Assembly (NCBI RefSeq): GCF_032854445.1
Contig: NC_088304.1
Coordinates: 14,769,704-14,833,703 of the forward strand
Source of the DNA: Liolophura sinensis
Lineage: Eukaryota > Mollusca > Polyplacophora > Chitonida > Chitonidae
Reading direction: 5' to 3'
DNA: 64,000 nucleotides
Part shown: in pieces, positions 48,630-61,680 of the stretch
Numbering within the stretch: position 1 is the first letter of the stretch
How the letters are laid out: each line of letters opens with the position of its first letter
The notes under the pieces: generated by a model
What the model saw: the letters and a program-made list of their open reading frames with translations, nothing else
Told to the model about the DNA's origin: nothing
The model's database searches: none
Translations under genes and position numbers: made by a program

Positions 48630-51600
48630 CTAATAACATAAGAGAGCAATACGGTGGCTGTGAAGAGCATCTTTTATCTGCGACAGCAGCAATACCAATG
48701 ATTTTATAAAAGATAATATCATAGATAGAAACAAAAATTCACATCTTGCCTAGCATAATTTCAAAATTAGGTATCAAGATATTCAGGAGGAGTCCACATT
48801 TGATCTATTTATTTGACCATAATACTGGAAGCCGTCGTATAAGTAAAATATTCTTGTGTGCGGCTTAAAACACCATATAAATAAATAAATATTTACTTGA
48901 CAAATGGTTTATTATTCGGAGGATTACCTGAAGGATACATGAAAAACAAATATAAAAGGAAGAGTATGGTTTTAAGGAAAATGAAGGATGACATACCCCA
49001 AAAATTGAAAAATAAACATTTTTGAGGTATGTTTTATACTTCTTAACAACTCGACTATTTTATATATATTTTCCGCCAATGGGCGAAAATATTCGGCAAT
49101 GACGTCATCGATGAACATACTGCGAAAGCGGAAACAGCTTAGTTCCCACAATCGGCGGATATCACATGTAATTCCTGATATCAAACATCATCTTATTTAG
49201 CAGGGGCTGGTTTCGAGCTCGCAACCTTGGTTTATAAACTTTCCGGTAAACCCACAAGAACAGGTCAACTATGGAATTTCAATGTACATTTGTTGTCATA
49301 CTCTTAATTATTCTACGCCTTATATATTCTCTATACCTTACCCATTATGCAAATTTCTTGAAATGTACTCTCTGCTTCGATAAGATTATTTTGAGCTCAT
49401 TATAGGTGTTTTTTGTGATATGGTCAAAAACAAATTTGCAGATGTCTGACATCAGCATACCTTTAAAAGGTGGTTAAAGAAATCTGGTGGTTTTAATTCC
49501 CGTTTTAGCCTTCTTCCCTCGCCTAACAAAAATAGCTTCCTTTAAAATACAGCATTTTGCCACGGCCATAATCATATTTGAAAATGTAACCAATGATACA
49601 CTTAAATGAAAAAGCTGGGCGAACCTGCATGTAAGCCGTCACGCCGTCCATGACGTCTTCAGCGTAGCGGTTCCAGCCCACCAACTTGTCGTCTCCCTCA
49701 GCCGCGCTGGGCTTCATTTTCTCGCCATTTTTCTTCACCGCATCTGTAGGACAGAAAAGGTCACATTATTTGTTTCCAATGCCAGTGTATCTGTTATAAT
49801 ATATTTAAAGACGTACAGCACTGAGAGTAAAACCAGAGCAGTTTATAATGCTTCCACATGTCCAACTAAATCACATTATACAAACATCGGAACCACCAGT
49901 ACGTGTCCCATCTGGCCAACTGATCACCAAGGAAATACTAAAATTGTGAGACACTATGATAATTGGCAAATGGTAACCCGTAACTTGTGACATTCAGACT
50001 GTTGTCAATTTACAACTTTTGGTATTTATGTTTATAAAATAGCAGCTTAGAGAACGTTAGATCATCATCGCAGATAAACTTACCTAGCTGTTCAACATAG
50101 GTGCCGTCTTGCGTCCATACACTGGCCTCCTGATCAAATATTTTCCTAATATCACTTTCTGTGCTCTGAATGGCGATCTGGAGGCGCTCGTCCACGATCT
50201 CCTGCAAAATAAAAACAAAGACACACCATAGTAAACCTGGCAGACTTGAAAACAAGTTCGTAGTTACACTGACGCAAAGATTAAGTTTCGGGTGTAAATT
50301 TTCAACAGAAGCTTTTAATGTTTGAATAAGCAAGGAACTTATCCATTAGAATAAATATATCAGCTGGCAAAAAAAACCTTAACTGTGGTAATTTAACAAA
50401 GAGGCCGGATTTCACCGGTTACGTGTACCATTTGTCAGCTATCTCACTGTAATCGCTGCTCTGGTTTTACTCTTCATACTGTAGCCGGATTTCACCGGTT
50501 ACGTGGTACTATTTGCCAGCTATCTCACTGTCATCGATGCTCTGGTTTTACTCTTCATACTGTAGCCGGATTTCACCGGTTACGTGCTACCCATTTGTCA
50601 GCTATTTCACTGTCATCCCTGCTCTGGTTTTACTCTTCATACTGTAGCCGGATTTCACCGGTTACGTGCTACTCAATTGTCAGCTATCTCACTGTAATCA
50701 CTGCTCTGGTTTTACTCTTCATACTGTAGCCGGATTTCACCAGTTACGTGCTACTCATTTGCCAGCTATCTCACTGTCATCGCTGCTCTGGTTTTACTCT
50801 TCATACTGTAGCCGGATTTCACCGGTTACGTGCTACTCATTTGCCAGCTATCTCACTGTCATCTCTGCTCTGGTTTTACTCTTCATACTGTAGCCGGATT
50901 CCACCGGTTACTTGCTACTCATTTGCCAGCTATCTCACTGTAATCGCTGCTCTGCTTTTACTCTTCATGTTGATGTGTTCTGTATTAGGCCTACCTTAAC
51001 GCGTGTAGCCAGATTCGGATATTTGTCAAATGTGAGGGTGGCCATGTCGCGGAGGACTGTTTCCACATGATTACGGACCTCCGCCACGTACTCCATGGCG
51101 GGCTTGTTCCACGCCACCAGTAGATAGGAAATAATGCTCTCACACACCGGGAAGCTGTTTACAAAACCAGGCAGCTCGCACCCTCTCTGCATTTTTAAAG
51201 TCTGCAAAATTCCTTCATCACGTTCCAAGCTTTCTTTCACCCCTGAAATCAACGAATTAACGGTTGTGTTATTCAGATGTCTTTTATCCCTAAAATCAAC
51301 ATTTTACATCAACATGCATGCCTGATTCAATTGTCCTTTACTCTCAAAACCAACAAATACATGGTTGTCTAATTCAGTTCTTTATCCCTGGCAATCAAGG
51401 AATACTTAATTTTATAATTCAGTCATTAACCCTTAGAATCAAGGATAATGTGATTTTCGGATTCAGTTGCTCTTTACAACTAGAATCAACGAATGCATGA
51501 TTATCTGATTCAGTCAATTACATCTGAAATCAAGACAAGGCTGTCTGATTGAGGTATTATTTACCCATAGAATCAACGAACACATAGTTCTCTAATTCAG

Positions 51601-54600
51601 TTGCCCTTTACCCTAAGGCTTGATATCAACGAATGATTGTCTGATTCAGTCATTTATCCCTAGAATCAACGAATACACGAATGTCTGATTCAATTGTTCT
51701 TTACTTCTCGAATCAACTAATACATGATTCTCTGATTCGGATGTTCTATATCCTTTGAAATCAACGGGTACAAAATTGTCTGTTTCAGTTGGCCTTTTTC
51801 CCTGAAATCAGAAAATATATCACTCTCGGATTTATTTGTTAATCGCCATTATGGCGAGACGAGGGACGTTTTTTTTCTAGCATTAAATTTCAAATCGTCC
51901 ATTTGGCTGCTCGTTCTGGTTCTTTATTTACATTTCATTGTTTTACGTCATACTCAGGTTTTCTCTTATATGATAACGATCAGTTTTGTGGGCCCGAGGG
52001 CCTTTCCCAGGAGTGAGGCGTGGACCTGAACCCCATATTGGTGGAAGACGAGTAGTCTTCAAGAATCGTTAGACTGCGCAGAATGCAACGCAACCTACTG
52101 CTGTCGACCAAAACCTCACAAACAATCACGCAGGGATAAATTTTCAAAGTCTTTCTCCAAGGCCTGGATTGAACCAGTACCAGAAATGCCCTATATATTC
52201 AAAGGTAAGTTCCTTAATCACTCGGGTTCGGTCCACATTCGTATACGGTTTAACGTCGACGTCTTTACGGGTTCGGTCCACATTCGTATACGGTTTAACG
52301 TCGGCGTCATTACGGGTTCGGTCCACATTCGTATACGGTTTAACGTCGACGTCTTTACGGGTTCGGTCCACATTCGTATACGGTTTAACGTCGGCGTCAT
52401 TACGGGTTCGGTCCACATTCGTATACGGTTTAACGTCGACGTCATTATTTTTCCGGTCACGTCACGACAGACCTGGAGATTGACAGGGGGTCAACTCTGC
52501 TTCACCAGACTGCTGTGTCAAGTCACGGATTTGAATAAGACTGCGGAACATGGCATATTTTAAGTATAACTAACGAGGAGCGCGATATTCACCCAATGAT
52601 CGTCTTCATAGACTCTCGTTACCCCAAATGTTGTACAAGCTCTCGTTACCCCAAATGTGGTATAAACTCTCGGTACCACAAACGTTGTACAAACCCTCGT
52701 TACCCCAAATGTAGAACAAACTCTCGTTACCCCAAGCGTAGTACAAACTCTCGGTACCCCAAACGTTGTACAAACTCTCGGTACCCCAAACGTTGAACAA
52801 ACTGCCGGTACTTCAAATGTAGTACAAATTCTCGTTGCCCCAAATGTAACACAAGCTCTCGGTACCCTAAATGCAGTACAAACTCTCGGTACCCCAAATT
52901 CAGCATAAACTCTCGTTATCCCAAATGTAGTACAAACTCTCGGCACCCCAAATGTTGCAAAAACTCGCGTTACACAACAAATATTGTTCAAACTCTCATT
53001 ACACCAAATGTAATACAAACTCTTAGTACCCCAAATGCTGGACAAACTCTTGGTACCCCAAATGTTGCACAAACTCTCGCTAGCCTAAATGTAACAAAAA
53101 CTATCGATACCCCAAATTTTGTACAATCTTTCGTTACCCACCTAGTTCAGTCACCTCACGGATCTTGCGGGCAAACGTGTGAGTTTCTTCCCTCCACATA
53201 GAGAAGAGCTTCACCTTGTTTTCCTGATGTCTGTACAAGCCACTAGAAACCTTCTCAACGTTATCCGTGTATTCTGTCAACAGCTGTAAGGCAATCAGGC
53301 GGATCTTATTCAAATGGAAAGACACTTCAAACGTGATTTGATTTGTTCGATTAGTGTTTTACGCCGTAATTATAAACATTTCATTTACGATGGCAGTCGG
53401 CATTATTTGTTGGGGAGGGGTGTGTGATAAACCGACGGCCACCAGCAGGTTGCTGTTAGGCCTTACCACGTAAGACCCCATTGAAGGGCGGCTCCTCTCA
53501 TTGTATTGTGCTAGCGCGCTAGGCCACGGAGAAACCTTTATCTTCCAATTATATATTACAGTCACATTTTTTAAACGGTTTAAGCTTAGTTTTCAGCTGT
53601 AAGTGGGAAGATCTTCAGCAAACTCTGGATGGTCATGGATTTCCCACACACCTTGCCCGGTTTCTTCCCAGCATATAGTGCTGACCACAATCGTATAAAT
53701 GAAATATTCACGAGTACGGCGTAAAGCACCGATCAAATGAATAAAAGAACAGTTTTAAGGGGCAGGAAAATATATACTCTTAAATGACATGCATGCCCCC
53801 CGCCCCCCCGACATAGCGTTAAATTGTACACAGAAAGTATATTTATCTTTGCTAAAACATAAAAAAACCGAACTGCACATGAATGTAATAAAGTATACTA
53901 TGACAAACATTGACAAAACATGTTTTCATTGAAAAGAAGGGAATACGATGCACAATTTACGTCATCCTACCGAAACATGTTATTACAAACTTTGCCTGGA
54001 AGATGCGACGATTTAGCCCCCAAGTTTAAAAAAACTGTTTATTTATTTATTTGATTGGTGTTTTATACCGTAACCCTATCGTTTATCATTTATATGCATG
54101 GATTGAATATACAGAAACAGATACTTCATATGCACCAGTAGGTCTACATATTAGGACGAAAACGTACGCCCCATGTCAGTATATATAGGTGAATGTAAAA
54201 CGAGAAAGTCAATGTGTTTAGTCCTATCGATGCTAAAACTGCACCATAAAATAAAAACGCCTTGCTGAAAATGATTCAATAAAATGTCTTTTATTCTTTC
54301 ATATACTCTTGTTTTTTTCTGTTGACGGTGACTTGTATTGGTTTTAAATTTCACTTGTTTTTTTTTTTTTTTCTTACTTTTTAAAATAGTTTTTGGACTT
54401 ACGGACAGAAATTCTCTCCTCCTCTCCTCATCGTCAGTTGATGGTCCCTTGCCAAGTTCCGCGATGTCTTTCTTGATTTCACTAAGTTTGTCACTCACAA
54501 CCCGATTCATTTCAGGTAAACATTGCTGAAATATGAAGTTATGATTCCGGTAAACACACCAACGAAAGTCTCGCTGAACATTCTGGTCGGCTTCTTAGCT

Positions 54601-56593
54601 TTCACTGGCTATGATATGAATGATTTGACTGTGTTCCAGCTGTAATTACGCTGCTTTCTGCAATTAATTTCACTGTTTTCTCAAATTATACACTTGCTCC
54701 TAGTAAACATAGCAACCGGTGCCATAATTACATGGTTCCTCCAAACGTGAATTTACATAGCGACATAGAAATAACTCAAAACACAAGATACCACAAGATT
54801 TTTGCAGGCAACATGAAATGGTGTAAAGTATTGATAACATGCCAAGAAATTTCAAACTTATTGACTTACCTTAATCCGAAAAGTCAACTCCTTTACCATT
54901 TTTTCGGAGAGTCGTCTTATCCCGAAAATAGATGGATTAAGATTTCTACCAAAAAAACATATACGATTTAAAATAATTCTAAAGCACTGAGAAAATAAAA
55001 GCTTTCTGAGGTTTGGGGCATGTGTCCAAAATAAAAATGCGGAATATCGTCTCTAGAATCTCTTCTCCCGCATAATGAGAATGTTTGTCGTCTGTACCTA
55101 TATCCTAGTTTAATACTTGAGCTTACCCAAAACCATCATGATGATTGTGAAAAATGTTCTCCAGTGTCACCCACATTCAGGATGACTTCAGGAAATCGTC
55201 TCTAAAATCTTATCTTACCCAAAGTGAGGATGATTTCGAAAATCGTCTGTATGATATCTGAGCTTGTCCAGAATAAGGATAATTGTGGAAAATCTTATTT
55301 AACATATGAGCTTACTCAAAACGTAGGTGATTGCAGAAAATAGTCTCAAATGCCTGAGCTTACCCAAAATGAGGACTGCCTCGGATGTTTGCGGAAAATC
55401 TATAATATGCGGGCTTATTCAAAATAAGAATAACTGCAGAAAATCTTATTTAACATTCGCCCTAAACCAAAATGAGGATGGTTACGGAGAATCGACTGTA
55501 ATATTTAATCTAACCCAAAATGAGGATGATTGTGGAAAAAATCCTCTTCTTTCCGACAAGCTTCCTGGAGGGGAATTCCTCTCTCGACCTCATCCTGGTT
55601 TCGACACCTTACGGCAAACATCCCGAGGTTCAGCTTTACTTTCTTGTTATTTAGTGTGTCCACGACAAACTTTTCTGAGCCCGGCCCCACCAAATCCATT
55701 TTCGTTACCACTCCTGTAAATATCATTAAAAGCTGCACAGGGGGTAATATTTTTGCATTAATTCAGATTTTATCGTACACTATTCCACGATGCATGTGAT
55801 ATTTTATGGTATTTTCTAACGAGCCAAAATTATGAATGTACAACATTTAATTAGGTAAACATTTTATAAATAGTACTGAGATAATTAGCAAATTATTCCT
55901 TGAAGCAGCTTATTTCTTCATCGAAACACTTATTATTGTGTTATTTTTTAATATAATTTTTGAATATTGTGTTACATTTTAATAGAATTGCAATGTACAG
56001 TTTTCTTGCTAATTTGGTTGAAAGAAAAGGAAGAAAGTGCAACTCAGTTAACTAATTGATTACACTATGACAACGATTTGATTCGAACGGATTCAAAATT
56101 TTACTGATAACATTTTATTTTTAAAATCAACCTGTTTCACTGTAAGGTGTGATTGCATTTCTAATCTCTTCACTAATTGTTCGGCATGGATTTAAGCCAT
56201 AATCATTCGTTATTTCACTCATTCATTCATTTCACCTGGCATAAAAAGCATCTATTTCAGTTTTCTTTCTTTTTCTGAATGTTGTCATTCTCATGTTGAA
56301 AATGTTTCCTGGCTTTAACATGCTCTCATCACGATATGGTTTGAAATAATTCTGTTACACCTCATTCATACATTCATTCATTCGGAAACAGGCACGGCAC
56401 CCGACAAACTTGTATAAACGTAATCAGAATGAGGCAAGATGTCTCCATGATTACCCATCGTTCTCTTCAGCTCGGGATCGACGTCTCTAGCCAACCGGAA
56501 GGCGGCCACCGTGTCGACGTCAGTTCCCGCAGGAAATACGGCCAGTATGATGGTGTTATCCGACTTGATGAACTTTTTTATTAGCTGAATAAT
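48405..56593 (-). CDS. Mx-like dynamin-superfamily GTPase, copy B (5' end outside window)
   Basis: Second copy of the Mx-like gene, on the opposite strand and converging on copy A. Nine exons (5' to 3'): 56593-56455, 55713-55515, 54945-54870, 54525-54403, 53283-53142, 51242-50995, 50201-50084, 49743-49625 and 48629-48405. All have the same lengths and phases as in copy A; together they give 463 codons including the stop. Motifs seen are [19 protein letters not shown] and the GED ending RAERQLAAL. The exons for GIVTR and DLPG, and the P-loop, lie beyond position 64000, because the arm ends at the equivalent of copy A position ~2270. The donor after 55515 is GG|gttaga where copy A has GG|gtaaga; the L4-side donor is intact (CTAG|gtaagt). 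The reading frame is open throughout, so the visible part looks functional. Confidence 0.9.
49625..49743 (-). CDS. Mx-B exon: loop L4 region
   Basis: Reads (D)AVKKNGEKMKPSAAEGDDKL then [19 protein letters not shown]. It lies between tcctacag and ATGCAG|gttcgc. Confidence 0.87.
50084..50201 (-). CDS. Mx-B exon: stalk before loop L4
   Basis: Reads [20 protein letters not shown] then [19 protein letters not shown]. The donor is the consensus CTAG|gtaagt, which shows what copy A has lost. Confidence 0.9.
50400..50975. repeat. Minisatellite, 82-bp unit, ~7 copies, right arm
   Basis: Partner of 15530-16590, about half as long. Confidence 0.9.
50995..51242 (-). CDS. Mx-B exon: stalk with ELPGFVN
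   Basis: Same 248-base length as in copy A, with only E for G and D for E changes (EYVAEVRNH, VLRDMATL). Donor GTTAAG|gtaggc. Confidence 0.92.
51243..51830. repeat. Degenerate acceptor-linked repeat, right arm
   Basis: Reverse-complement partner of 14660-15259. Confidence 0.73.
52218..52447. repeat. Minisatellite, 45-bp unit, 5 copies, right arm
   Basis: Partner of 14100-14242. Alternating gtcgacgtc/gtcggcgtc variants show a higher-order two-unit repeat. Confidence 0.87.
52605..53141. repeat. Minisatellite, 27-bp unit, ~19 copies, right arm
   Basis: Partner of 12818-13690, shorter. Confidence 0.89.
53142..53283 (-). CDS. Mx-B exon: stalk helix
   Basis: Reads LLTEYTDNVEKVSSGLYRHQ and on to KIREVTEL, with donor CTAG|gtgggt as in copy A. 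The 27-bp minisatellite begins directly at this donor. Confidence 0.87.
53345..53535 (-). mobile_element. SINE fragment, right arm
   Basis: Partner of the left-arm copy at 12444-12620. Confidence 0.62.
53590..53745 (+). mobile_element. SINE fragment, right arm
   Basis: Partner of the left-arm copy at 12240-12395. Confidence 0.62.
54403..54525 (-). CDS. Mx-B exon: start of stalk
   Basis: Reads [20 protein letters not shown] then [21 protein letters not shown], between atatttcag and GTCC|gtaagt. One residue (STDD against STDE) differs from copy A. Confidence 0.87.
54870..54945 (-). CDS. Mx-B exon: end of GTPase domain
   Basis: A 76-base exon after tttttggtag, ending AAG|gtaagt. It reads [20 protein letters not shown] then TFRIK; three residues differ from copy A. 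Confidence 0.84.
55060..55514. repeat. Degenerate donor-derived repeat, right arm
   Basis: Partner of 10360-10990; gcttacccaaaatgaggact is a typical unit core on the + strand. Confidence 0.72.
55515..55713 (-). CDS. Mx-B exon: G4 (TKMD) and G5
   Basis: Has TKMD and VRCRNQDE. It differs from copy A at VVDT (VLDT in A) and FHNHPHFG (FHSHPHFG in A). The donor is GG|gttaga, weaker than copy A's gtaaga. Confidence 0.92.
56455..56593 (-). CDS. Mx-B exon: GTPase core
   Basis: Encodes the same residues as copy A exon 9082-9220, with flanking ttattacag and ATGG|gtaatc. It is the first copy B exon inside the window. Confidence 0.92.
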
Positions 56594-57019
56594 CTGTAAT
56601 AAACCAGCAGTTGTTAAATCATCAGTTGTTATATCTAAAAGAAAATACTTTTATATTCCATGGGTGCAATAAGACACAGTAAATGTACACACCAAATGAC
56701 TCCTCGTCATCATATGACTGAAACTTTTTTAAGCACGACGTAAAAATTCAGGCCTACAGACCCTTTGTTTTATTTTTGCGAAATCGTTATTTACATAGAG
56801 AGAAGTTCGTGGATGTCATATCGGATTGATGCATGTCATTATTTAAAATAACAGTATCATGTTTGATACTTTTGAGATTTACAATTTTATGGTATAGCAC
56901 CGACAGGATTGCCGAATATTGGCTTAGATCACTCCGTGTTTCGGAGGCCTGCGGACAGTAAGATCTAGACGGTCTACAAATACAGAAAAATACAGAAAAC
57001 ATAGTACTGTTATTGTTAT

Positions 57020-57150
57020 ATACAACTGAAAACACCCTGCGGATGGTCGTGGGTTTCCCCAGAGCTCTGTCCGATTTCCGTCAATAATAATGCTGGCCGG
57101 AGTCGTATAAGTAAAATATTCTTGAGTACGGCGTAAAACACCAATCAAAA
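57020..57150 (+). mobile_element. SINE tail fragment, right arm
   Basis: Partner of the left-arm copy at 8409-8532. Confidence 0.65.
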
Positions 57151-57904
57151 ACAACACCAGTTGTGGTATGAAGGTAGGCTTTAAAAAGGAGGCGCTTGAG
57201 GAACATAATTTTGTATTATCATCTTGATATGCGAGAAAAATTACACACGCCACGTAGACACATTTTGAGTATCATTCTAATACTTTAGAACATTTTTCCA
57301 ATACACTAAAACATCATTCTAATACACTATAGAACATCATTATGATACAATGGAACACGATTCCAATACGCTAGAATACCGCTCAGCACACCATAACGTC
57401 AGTCTAATCAATCTATTGATAATACACACTGCAAATTGTGTATAAGCATTGAATAAGACATGGTGTCGCTTTCGACGCTGTTTCTCTTATGTAAAGATGG
57501 AGTCGCCCTGTATAAGGAGATTCCCGAGATTTATCACCCTGCCTCAGTCAAGCATACTTCTGGAAGCACATCCTAGTCACTGTATAGAGAGTTATTTTTT
57601 TATTTCATTGGTATTTTACGCCATACCAAAGAATATTTCAATTACGCGACGGCGACATCATGCAGAATTTTGAGGAAGTGTAAGCCAACACCAGGCCAAC
57701 TATTCTTTGGCTTTACAGTGAACCTGACATTCGACAAACAAAGAAGCTAAATTGACACATGATTTAATATGGCGCCATCTGGAACTGAAGCATGAAATTT
57801 GCAAAAACCTGAAAGTATAGAATTGTCCACTTCTATATATACATGTGTATGCTTTCAAAAAATATCAAAAGCAGGGAGTAAATAGTTCTTCTTGTAGTTT
57901 TGTA

Positions 57905-58495
57905 TGTTTTTTCCTTATCTTAAGCACGACTTTAAACCCCAAGCACTCACTCACTTATTATCCTTACACACGACGTTAAACCTCAAGCACTCACTCACTT
58001 CTTATCCTTACACACGACGTTAAACCCCAAGCACTCACTCACTCCTTATCCTTAAGCATGACGTTAAACCTCAAGCCCTCACTCACTCCTTATCCTTAAG
58101 TATGACGTTAAACCCCAAGCACTCACTCACTCCTTATCCTAAGTATGACGTTAAACCCCAAGCACTCACTCACTCCTTATCCTCAAGCACGACGTTAAAC
58201 CCCAAGCACTCATAATTTCCTTATCCTTAAGCACGACGTTAAACCCCAAGCACTCACTCACCCCTTATCCTTAAGCACGACGTTAAACCCTAAGCACTCA
58301 CTCACCCCTTATCCTTAAGCATGACGTTAAACCCCAAGCACTCGCTCACTCCTTATCCTTAAGCACGAAGTTAAACCCCTAGCACTCATTAATTCCTTAT
58401 CCTTAAGCACGACGTTAAACCTCAAGCACTCATTCACTCCTTATCCTTAAGCACGACGTTAAACCCCTAGCACTCACTCAGGCCTTATCCTTAAC
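57905..58495. repeat. Minisatellite, 44-bp unit, ~13 copies, right arm
   Basis: Partner of 7205-7655 with more units. Confidence 0.86.
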
Positions 58496-59489
58496 AGGGA
58501 AATTCTTTAGCCAAAAGAATTTGAATTGGCGGCCTCACTGGGAGTAACGGAAATCAACGGAAACCAAGAACGTTTAATCAGTAATCATAAACCTGCATTT
58601 TGGTAGTGAGACCCGGTCATTCCAGCCATACCGATGCGCAATGCTCAATGTGTTGAAAAAAAGAAAATGTATACGATTATATCTTTAAAAAACCGACTTC
58701 GGAAAGTGTTGAAACTTGTAATGTTGACTCATGTGTTGGCTTATTTTAACATCAAGAACATCCAGTAAACAACAAAAACAAACTTTTAGTACTGTGTCTG
58801 GATGGTCAAATGTGCAATGGAAGCGATGAAAGATGTGGCCTGCGTATGGTTTGACATGTAGACCGTAAAATTAGCTCTGGATTATGGTTCCAGGAATGAC
58901 AAGCAGCAGCATGCGTCTGAAATAACGCTGTGAAGTGTACAGCTAACGACTGTTGAGTTTTGCGATGAGTAAAACTGCAGTTGGGTAAGTTGTAGGTAGT
59001 AGCAGATCGGAAATATAACTCATGCTCAGTTAATTTCACCAAAGGGTTCCAATTGAGGGTAGCAGATCTGGGGAGAGCATCTGTATCCAGACATGCATAG
59101 ACATGCATCGGAAAAGGCCATCTCCTTCCGTCGCAACCTGATAACATATCACACCCCAAGACAGCTCTTAACAGCGGCGCAACACTTCGATTTAACCAAA
59201 TTGAAACTAGAAAAATAAGACCACTGTGACGTAAAACAACCAGCTAATTAATGATCGATTTCTCGAAAGTTTCCGCATTTCGATTTTTGTTTAATTGGTT
59301 TGGGGACAAAACAAAATACAGTTTAACAAATCCGGAATGCAGTAACTAACAGAATCACTTAGAGCAAACAGAGCTTAACTCCAAGTCTGGTCTTGGTGAG
59401 TGGAAATAATGTTAAGGCTTCATGTGAAGAAGATACTAGTATTAAGCTAATAGGATTCAGCAAAGAATTGCTATGTTCACAGCCAGATA

Positions 59490-60650
59490 TACCGGCAGCA
59501 TATTCCAAGCTTAACACCGAGTAAATGAAGGTCGAAATGCTACGTTCACAGCAAAATACACCGTCAGCATGTTCCAAACTTGACATTGAGAAAGTGACTC
59601 CAGGCCATATCGGAGGACAGAACTGCTATGTCGACAGTCAGATACACGTTCAGCATATTCCAAACTTGACACTGAGAAAGTGACTCAAGGCTGTCTCGGA
59701 GGACAAAATCGCTACGTTCACAACCAGATACACAGTCAGCATATTCCAAGCTTGACACTGAGAAAGTGACTCAAGGTCGTATCGGGGAACAGAATTGCTG
59801 TGTCCACAGGCCGATACACGGTCAGCCTGACATTGAGAAAGTGACTCAAGGTCGCATCGGGGGACAGAATTGCTACTTCCACAGCCGGATACACGCTCAG
59901 CATATTCCAAGCTTGACGCTGAGAAAGTGACTCAAGGTCATATCAAGGGATTGAATTGGTACGTCCACTGTCACATACACGGTCAGTATATTCCAAGCTT
60001 GACACTAAAAAAGTGACTCAAGGTCATATCGGGGAGAGAATTGCTACGTCTACAGTCAGATACATGGTCAGTTTATTTCAAGCTTGACACTGAGAAAGTG
60101 ACTGAAGGTCATATCGGGAGATTGAATTGCTACTTCGACAGTCAGATACACGGTCAGCATATTCCAAGCTTGACGCTGAGAAAGTGACTCAAGGTCATAT
60201 CGGGGACAGAATTGCTACGTCCACAGTCCGATACACGGTCAGCATATTCCAAGCTTGACACATAGAAAGTGACTCAAGGCCATACCGGGGGACAGAAGTG
60301 CTACGCCGACTGTCAGATTCACAGTCAGCTTATTCCAAGCTTGACACTGAGAAAGGGGCTCAAGGTCATATCGGGGACAGAATTGCTACGTCCACAGTCC
60401 GATACACGGTCAGCATATTCCAAGCTTGACACTGAGAAAGTGACTCAAGGCCATACCAGGGGACAGAAGTGCTACGCCGACTGTCAGATGCACGGTCAGC
60501 TTATTCCAAGCTTGACACTGAGAAAGTGACTCAAGGTCATATCGGGGACAGAATTGCTACGTCCACAGTCCGATACACGGTCAGCATATTCCAAGCTTGA
60601 CACTGAGAAACTACTTCAATGTCCTTTCGGGGGATAGAGTTGCTATGTCC
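59490..60650. repeat. Minisatellite, 86-bp unit, ~13 copies, right arm
   Basis: Reverse-complement partner of 4836-5650, expanded. Confidence 0.87.
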
Positions 60651-60757
60651 ACAGCCAAAGCAGAGTGAAGTCCATCTTAAATAATGTCTTTTTGTATTCT
60701 TTTCCACAGTCCCAATACTGGTCCACGATGTATGTCAGTTAAATACTGACGCAATAT

Positions 60758-61680
60758 GAAATCAGCTACGACTGCAACTACAAATACACGCACATACTCC
60801 TTTACAATGCATGTGCCGTTCTCTACGCTCACTTTACATCACTGCAATCGCTAGACTATAATGCTTTCCGACGCACTTAGACTTAATGTCACCACATTAC
60901 CGCGGTCCTATAATCAGCATTCGTCAATGAAGTTGTTTTAAGTGTCCTTTGAAATTATGTGGTGCGTACACAGAATAGATGTGTATGACGTATAAACAGC
61001 GACAAAGGCTGACACAATGTGGTTGTCTTTTTTCTGACATAACTTCTTGTTCCATCACCGTCACTCCTGTGACCTTGGTGTTTTTCAAGGTTTCTGTACA
61101 GTATTTGCTACTGGTGGCATTGGTTAAAAGTGAATTTAGAGAGTGGAGTATGAGCGGTATGGAGATTGCAGGTTTTATGATTAATTAGACATGCTGGGAA
61201 AACCCTGTAATATTATTTGTACAGAACATTGTATAGTTGTCAAAAATAAGGCAGTCGGGTGTATGAATTTTAACAATTTTCAAGGACAGTCAATAAATTC
61301 AATAACAATAATCACTAAAAAATTTAGTTAGCGGATCTATTTGGCAATACACCAAGTGTAAACAATTGCAATGAAAGAATGACATATACAAAACAATCTT
61401 CACTTGTGTTTTTCTTAGATTTATTTTGTGTTGAAATCCAATGTAGGTTTTAACGACCATATCTGCAACGTTTAATGCCAGAGATATGAAACTGAGGTCT
61501 TCTTGGTTTATTTTCACATTTTATTTACTATTCCTTTCATCCATATGAAACTATTGTGAAGTTAGGCCATGTTTAAGCAGCACATTGACTAGCTATTCCA
61601 AGATACATGAATGACGGACAACTACGCGTGGGCTATGATCAGTAGCCTTGTTATCTCTGCATTGCAATATTGTGCAATAT
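60758..61680. mobile_element. Right-arm-specific ~0.9 kb insertion
   Basis: Absent from the left arm, where the flanks join near 4675. GCAATAT occurs at 60751-60757 and again at 61674-61680, like a target-site duplication. No terminal inverted repeat and no recognised protein. Confidence 0.55.
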
